A program made the translations under genes and the position numbers. 10,337 bases of DNA from Synergistales bacterium Syner_01 (GTDB taxonomy: Bacteria > Synergistota > Synergistia > Synergistales > Aminobacteriaceae), in assembly GCA_001604435.1 (NCBI GenBank), contig LVBO01000206.1, positions 1 through 10,337 on the forward strand, read 5' to 3'. The notes beneath the pieces are model-generated. The model did not search any database. It was not told where the DNA came from and was given only the letters and a program-made list of their open reading frames with translations. Shown one piece after another: positions 8,413 to 10,337 of this stretch; position 1 is the stretch's first letter, and each line of letters begins with the position of its first letter.

Positions 8413-9255
8413 TTATCCTCCTCTCAGTTTGCGCAGTATCGACATGTTTCCGGCATGGCCGGAGGCGTTCTGGGGCGTTTCGAGAATACAGGGCGTATGT
8501 TCCCAGAGGGGATCGTTGAGGACGAAAGAAAAGGGGGCGTATCCGAGCATCCCTTCTCCGATGTGCGCGTGTCTGTCGAGCCCTCTTCCCAAATCATGGA
8601 AGCTGTCGTTGAAATGCCAGCAACCGACCCTGTCGAGGCCGACGGTATCGTCCACCTGGTCGAGCAGGCGCTGGTACGCAGCCTCGGTGCGCATGTCGAA
8701 TCCCGCTGCGAACATGTGGCAGGTATCCATGCAAATACCCACCCGCGACGACCAGTCCAGTGTTTCGAGAATCCTCCTGAACTGTTTGAAATTCCTGCCG
8801 AGGAGGTCTCCCTGTCCGGCCATCGTCTCAAGAAGAATTCGAACCCGCTTGCACGGCGTCCTGTCAAGAATGGCGGCGATTCGCTCGGCAACCAGGTCAA
8901 GGGCGGATTCGGCATCCCTTCCGCGCGACGACCCCGGGTGAAGCACGAGATTGTCGATTCCCAGAAGGTCGCAACGCTCTATTTCATCCTCCAGCGCAGC
9001 GACGCTCTTCGCTCCCGTTGCGTCCGTCGCCGCCAGGTTGATGAGGTAGGAAGCGTGGACGACGATCTCCTCGATCGAACTGTCGGCCCAGGACCGGTAA
9101 AAGCGTTCGCCCCTGGATTGCGAGAGGGGGGCGCTCCGCCATTGGAGCTGGTTCTTCGTAAAAATCTGTATTGCTTCACATCCCAGTTCCTCGCCGCGCT
9201 CGATGCTTTTTTCAAGCCCTCCGGCGATGGAGACGTGGGCGCCTATTATCGCCAT
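8413..9255 (-). CDS. nfo: Deoxyribonuclease IV (AP endonuclease)
   Basis: Endonuclease IV cleaves DNA 5' to abasic sites and removes 3' blocking groups in base-excision repair; it is a cytoplasmic, three-metal zinc enzyme. It has 280 residues, as in E. coli. All nine metal ligands can be placed: His67 (VHASYLINLA), His106 (LHPGS), Glu143 (LLETMAGQG), Asp177 and His180 (CMDTCHMFAAGFD), His214 (HFNDS), Asp227 and His229 (LDRHAHIGEG), and Glu259 (LETP). The N-terminal IGAHVSIAGGL is also typical. ATG at 9255 follows GGGAGA at suitable spacing and lies 16 nt after the Nudix stop. It ends 2 nt before the racemase start and carries that gene's SD. Nothing in the sequence ties it functionally to the cell-wall genes. 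Confidence 0.97.
   Translation of the reverse strand: MAIIGAHVSIAGGLEKSIERGEELGCEAIQIFTKNQLQWRSAPLSQSRGERFYRSWADSSIEEIVVHASYLINLAATDATGAKSVAALEDEIERCDLLGIDNLVLHPGSSRGRDAESALDLVAERIAAILDRTPCKRVRILLETMAGQGDLLGRNFKQFRRILETLDWSSRVGICMDTCHMFAAGFDMRTEAAYQRLLDQVDDTVGLDRVGCWHFNDSFHDLGRGLDRHAHIGEGMLGYAPFSFVLNDPLWEHTPCILETPQNASGHAGNMSILRKLRGG
8417..8422 (-). promoter_or_regulatory. Strong Shine-Dalgarno for the racemase, inside nfo
   Basis: A perfect minus-strand AGGAGG sits 6 nt before the racemase ATG (8410) and overlaps the final codons of nfo, whose TAA falls between SD and ATG. It is the best SD in the window and implies efficient, coupled translation. Confidence 0.8.
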
Positions 9256-9271
9256 CGATCTTCTCCCTTCT

Positions 9272-9913
9272 TCACAACAGGCAACAGACCTTTTCCAATA
9301 TCCTCGCGGTCACTCCCCAGACGACCGAGCCGTCGGGAAGATCGTACTCGGGATAGGAAACCGCGTGTCCCCTGTTTTCTCTCATCCCCTTCGTGAACGA
9401 AGGAAAAAGAATTTCTTTTCTCCGGGGCTTCGCCGGGAAAAGGGCGATGTCCACCGAATACGAGGCGATTATCTCCGAGGGAGAGAGGGTGAGTTCCCGC
9501 TCGGGGTCGACTCCGGAGACAATGCCGAGCACGGGGAAGACTTCCACATCGCTGACGACGGTATACTCGGGGGAGAGCATGAGGAGAGGTTCGACAGCCT
9601 CTCCGGGAATGCCCGTCTCCTCCTCGGTTTCACGGAGCGCGGTGTGCAGCGGCGACAGGTCGTCCGGCTCCTTCATTCCGCCGGGAAAACAGATCTCCCC
9701 TCCATGGCGGGAGAGATGGGGCGAACGACGCAAAAATAGAATGCGGAGCGCGTCTCCCGACGGAAAGAGCGGAACGAGGACGGCGCTCCGTCGCATGTCC
9801 TCGGACGGAAGCTCGTTCCACGAAGGGAAAGGCACGCCCGCGGGGATGTTTTTCAACACGCCTTTCCCGGAGCGCTCCTGGGAGAAGCATCGCTCGCCGC
9901 CGAGTTCCTTCAT
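9272..9913 (-). CDS. Nudix hydrolase, probable CoA pyrophosphatase
   Basis: This is a Nudix protein of the NudL/YeaB CoA-pyrophosphatase type, which splits CoA into 3',5'-ADP and phosphopantetheine. It has 213 residues from the ATG at 9913. The family-specific run before the Nudix box is present: ILFLRRSPHLSRHGG (58-72), then CFPGG (75-79). The box continues with MKEPDD and ends in ALRETEEETGI (92-102), where the metal-binding glutamates lie (E95, E98, E99). The DxxD-like spacing after PGG is that of CoA hydrolases, not the generic box. The frame is open up to 10021, but that extension overlaps the pyk C-terminus. The ATG at 9913 overlaps the pyk TGA as ATGA, so I take this start; translation is probably coupled. 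CoA is inferred from motifs, and other nucleotide substrates are possible. Confidence 0.88.
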   Translation of the reverse strand: MKELGGERCFSQERSGKGVLKNIPAGVPFPSWNELPSEDMRRSAVLVPLFPSGDALRILFLRRSPHLSRHGGEICFPGGMKEPDDLSPLHTALRETEEETGIPGEAVEPLLMLSPEYTVVSDVEVFPVLGIVSGVDPERELTLSPSEIIASYSVDIALFPAKPRRKEILFPSFTKGMRENRGHAVSYPEYDLPDGSVVWGVTARILEKVCCLL

Positions 9914-10337
9914 GCCGTCAGCTTCACTCGGCCGTGATAGAGAATCCCCCTGTATCCGTCGACAGTGACAAGCATTCCGTCGGAGAGAAGGGAGAGGGCT
10001 CCTTCCGCGCTGACGATGCACGGAATGCCAAGCTCAAGGGCCACGATCGCCGTGTGGGAGGTAAGCCCGCCCTCCTCCACGACAATGGCGGAGGCGAGCC
10101 GCATGGCCGGGAGATACTCTTTGTCGGTGTTTCTGGCGACAAGCACGGCGCCTTTGGTCATTTTCTCTTTTGCTTCGGAGGCGCTCCTCGCTACGCAGAC
10201 GGCGCCCCTGGCTTCTCTCTTGAGCAAGGAGAGTCCTTTCAGCAGTATTTTGCCTGCGATATGCACCTGGACGAGATTCGTTGTCCCGGCCGTGCCCAGA
10301 GGAACCCCGGCGGTGACGACCACGAGGTCGCCCTCCC
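9910..10337 (-). CDS. pyk: Pyruvate kinase, C-terminal part with PEP-utiliser domain (5' end outside window)
   Basis: Only the last 141 residues are in the window. The first visible residues, GDLVVVTAGVPLGTAGTTN, are the signature end of the pyruvate kinase C-terminal (allosteric) domain. About 25 residues later a PEP-utilising (PPDK/enzyme I-type) swivel domain begins. It contains KGAVLVARNTDKEY and a GGLTSHTAIVALELGIPC motif with the His that is phosphorylated in PPDK and enzyme I. Several bacterial pyruvate kinases, for example Geobacillus stearothermophilus, carry this extra C-terminal domain; its role is not settled. A GTG at 10323 is only an internal valine, because the frame continues to the window edge in good homology. 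The TGA overlaps the Nudix ATG by four bases. Pyruvate kinase makes ATP and pyruvate from PEP and ADP. Confidence 0.92.
   Translation of the reverse strand, partial: EGDLVVVTAGVPLGTAGTTNLVQVHIAGKILLKGLSLLKREARGAVCVARSASEAKEKMTKGAVLVARNTDKEYLPAMRLASAIVVEEGGLTSHTAIVALELGIPCIVSAEGALSLLSDGMLVTVDGYRGILYHGRVKLTA

Noticed and set aside
9914..10021. N-terminal extension of the Nudix protein to 10021
   Set aside because: It overlaps the well-conserved PEP-utiliser domain of pyruvate kinase in another frame, and its sequence is Arg/Cys-rich without similarity to the Nudix family. The ATGA overlap marks the true start.

Overview
The window looks like chromosomal core genome from a GC-rich anaerobe, most plausibly Synergistota; a GC-rich Firmicute of the Clostridia type is the main alternative. 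The signs are a cdaA-ybbR-glmM c-di-AMP/cell-wall cluster, a pyruvate kinase with a C-terminal PEP-utiliser domain, an ornithine/alanine racemase-family enzyme typical of amino-acid fermenters, and a glmS ribozyme. The assignment is inferred from gene content only. I see no mobile element, CRISPR array, rRNA or tRNA.

Layout. A partial plus-strand gene of unknown function (to 772) converges on everything else, which is on the minus strand. Both sides share one bidirectional hairpin terminator (771-803). In transcription order the minus-strand genes are: 3' end of pyk (window end to 9910), Nudix CoA pyrophosphatase (9913-9272, ATGA overlap with pyk), endonuclease IV nfo (9255-8413), an ornithine/alanine racemase-family PLP enzyme (8410-7337), cdaA (7273-6461), ybbR/cdaR (6436-5210), glmM (5178-3808), galU (3782-2910), a glmS ribozyme (2893-2721) and glmS (2691-820). 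Protein-coding gaps are -4 to 63 nt until the 218-nt galU-glmS gap, which the ribozyme largely fills. No convincing promoter or terminator interrupts the series, so it may be one long operon, or a pyk-to-racemase part followed by a cdaA-to-glmS part.

How the genes work together. GlmS makes glucosamine-6-phosphate, GlmM converts it to glucosamine-1-phosphate for UDP-GlcNAc and peptidoglycan, and GalU makes UDP-glucose for surface glycans. CdaA makes c-di-AMP, with YbbR (CdaR) as its extracytoplasmic partner; both CdaR and GlmM regulate CdaA in Firmicutes. The ribozyme should sense GlcN6P, the GlmS product, and cut the message between galU and glmS. Feedback would then lower GlmS alone and spare the upstream c-di-AMP and GlmM cistrons.

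The best find is that ribozyme. The 218 nt before glmS contain the conserved core boxes, the cleavage-site motif, and pairings that match P1, P2, P3, P3.1, P4 and P4.1. The rest of the window is housekeeping, plus one unrecognised protein.
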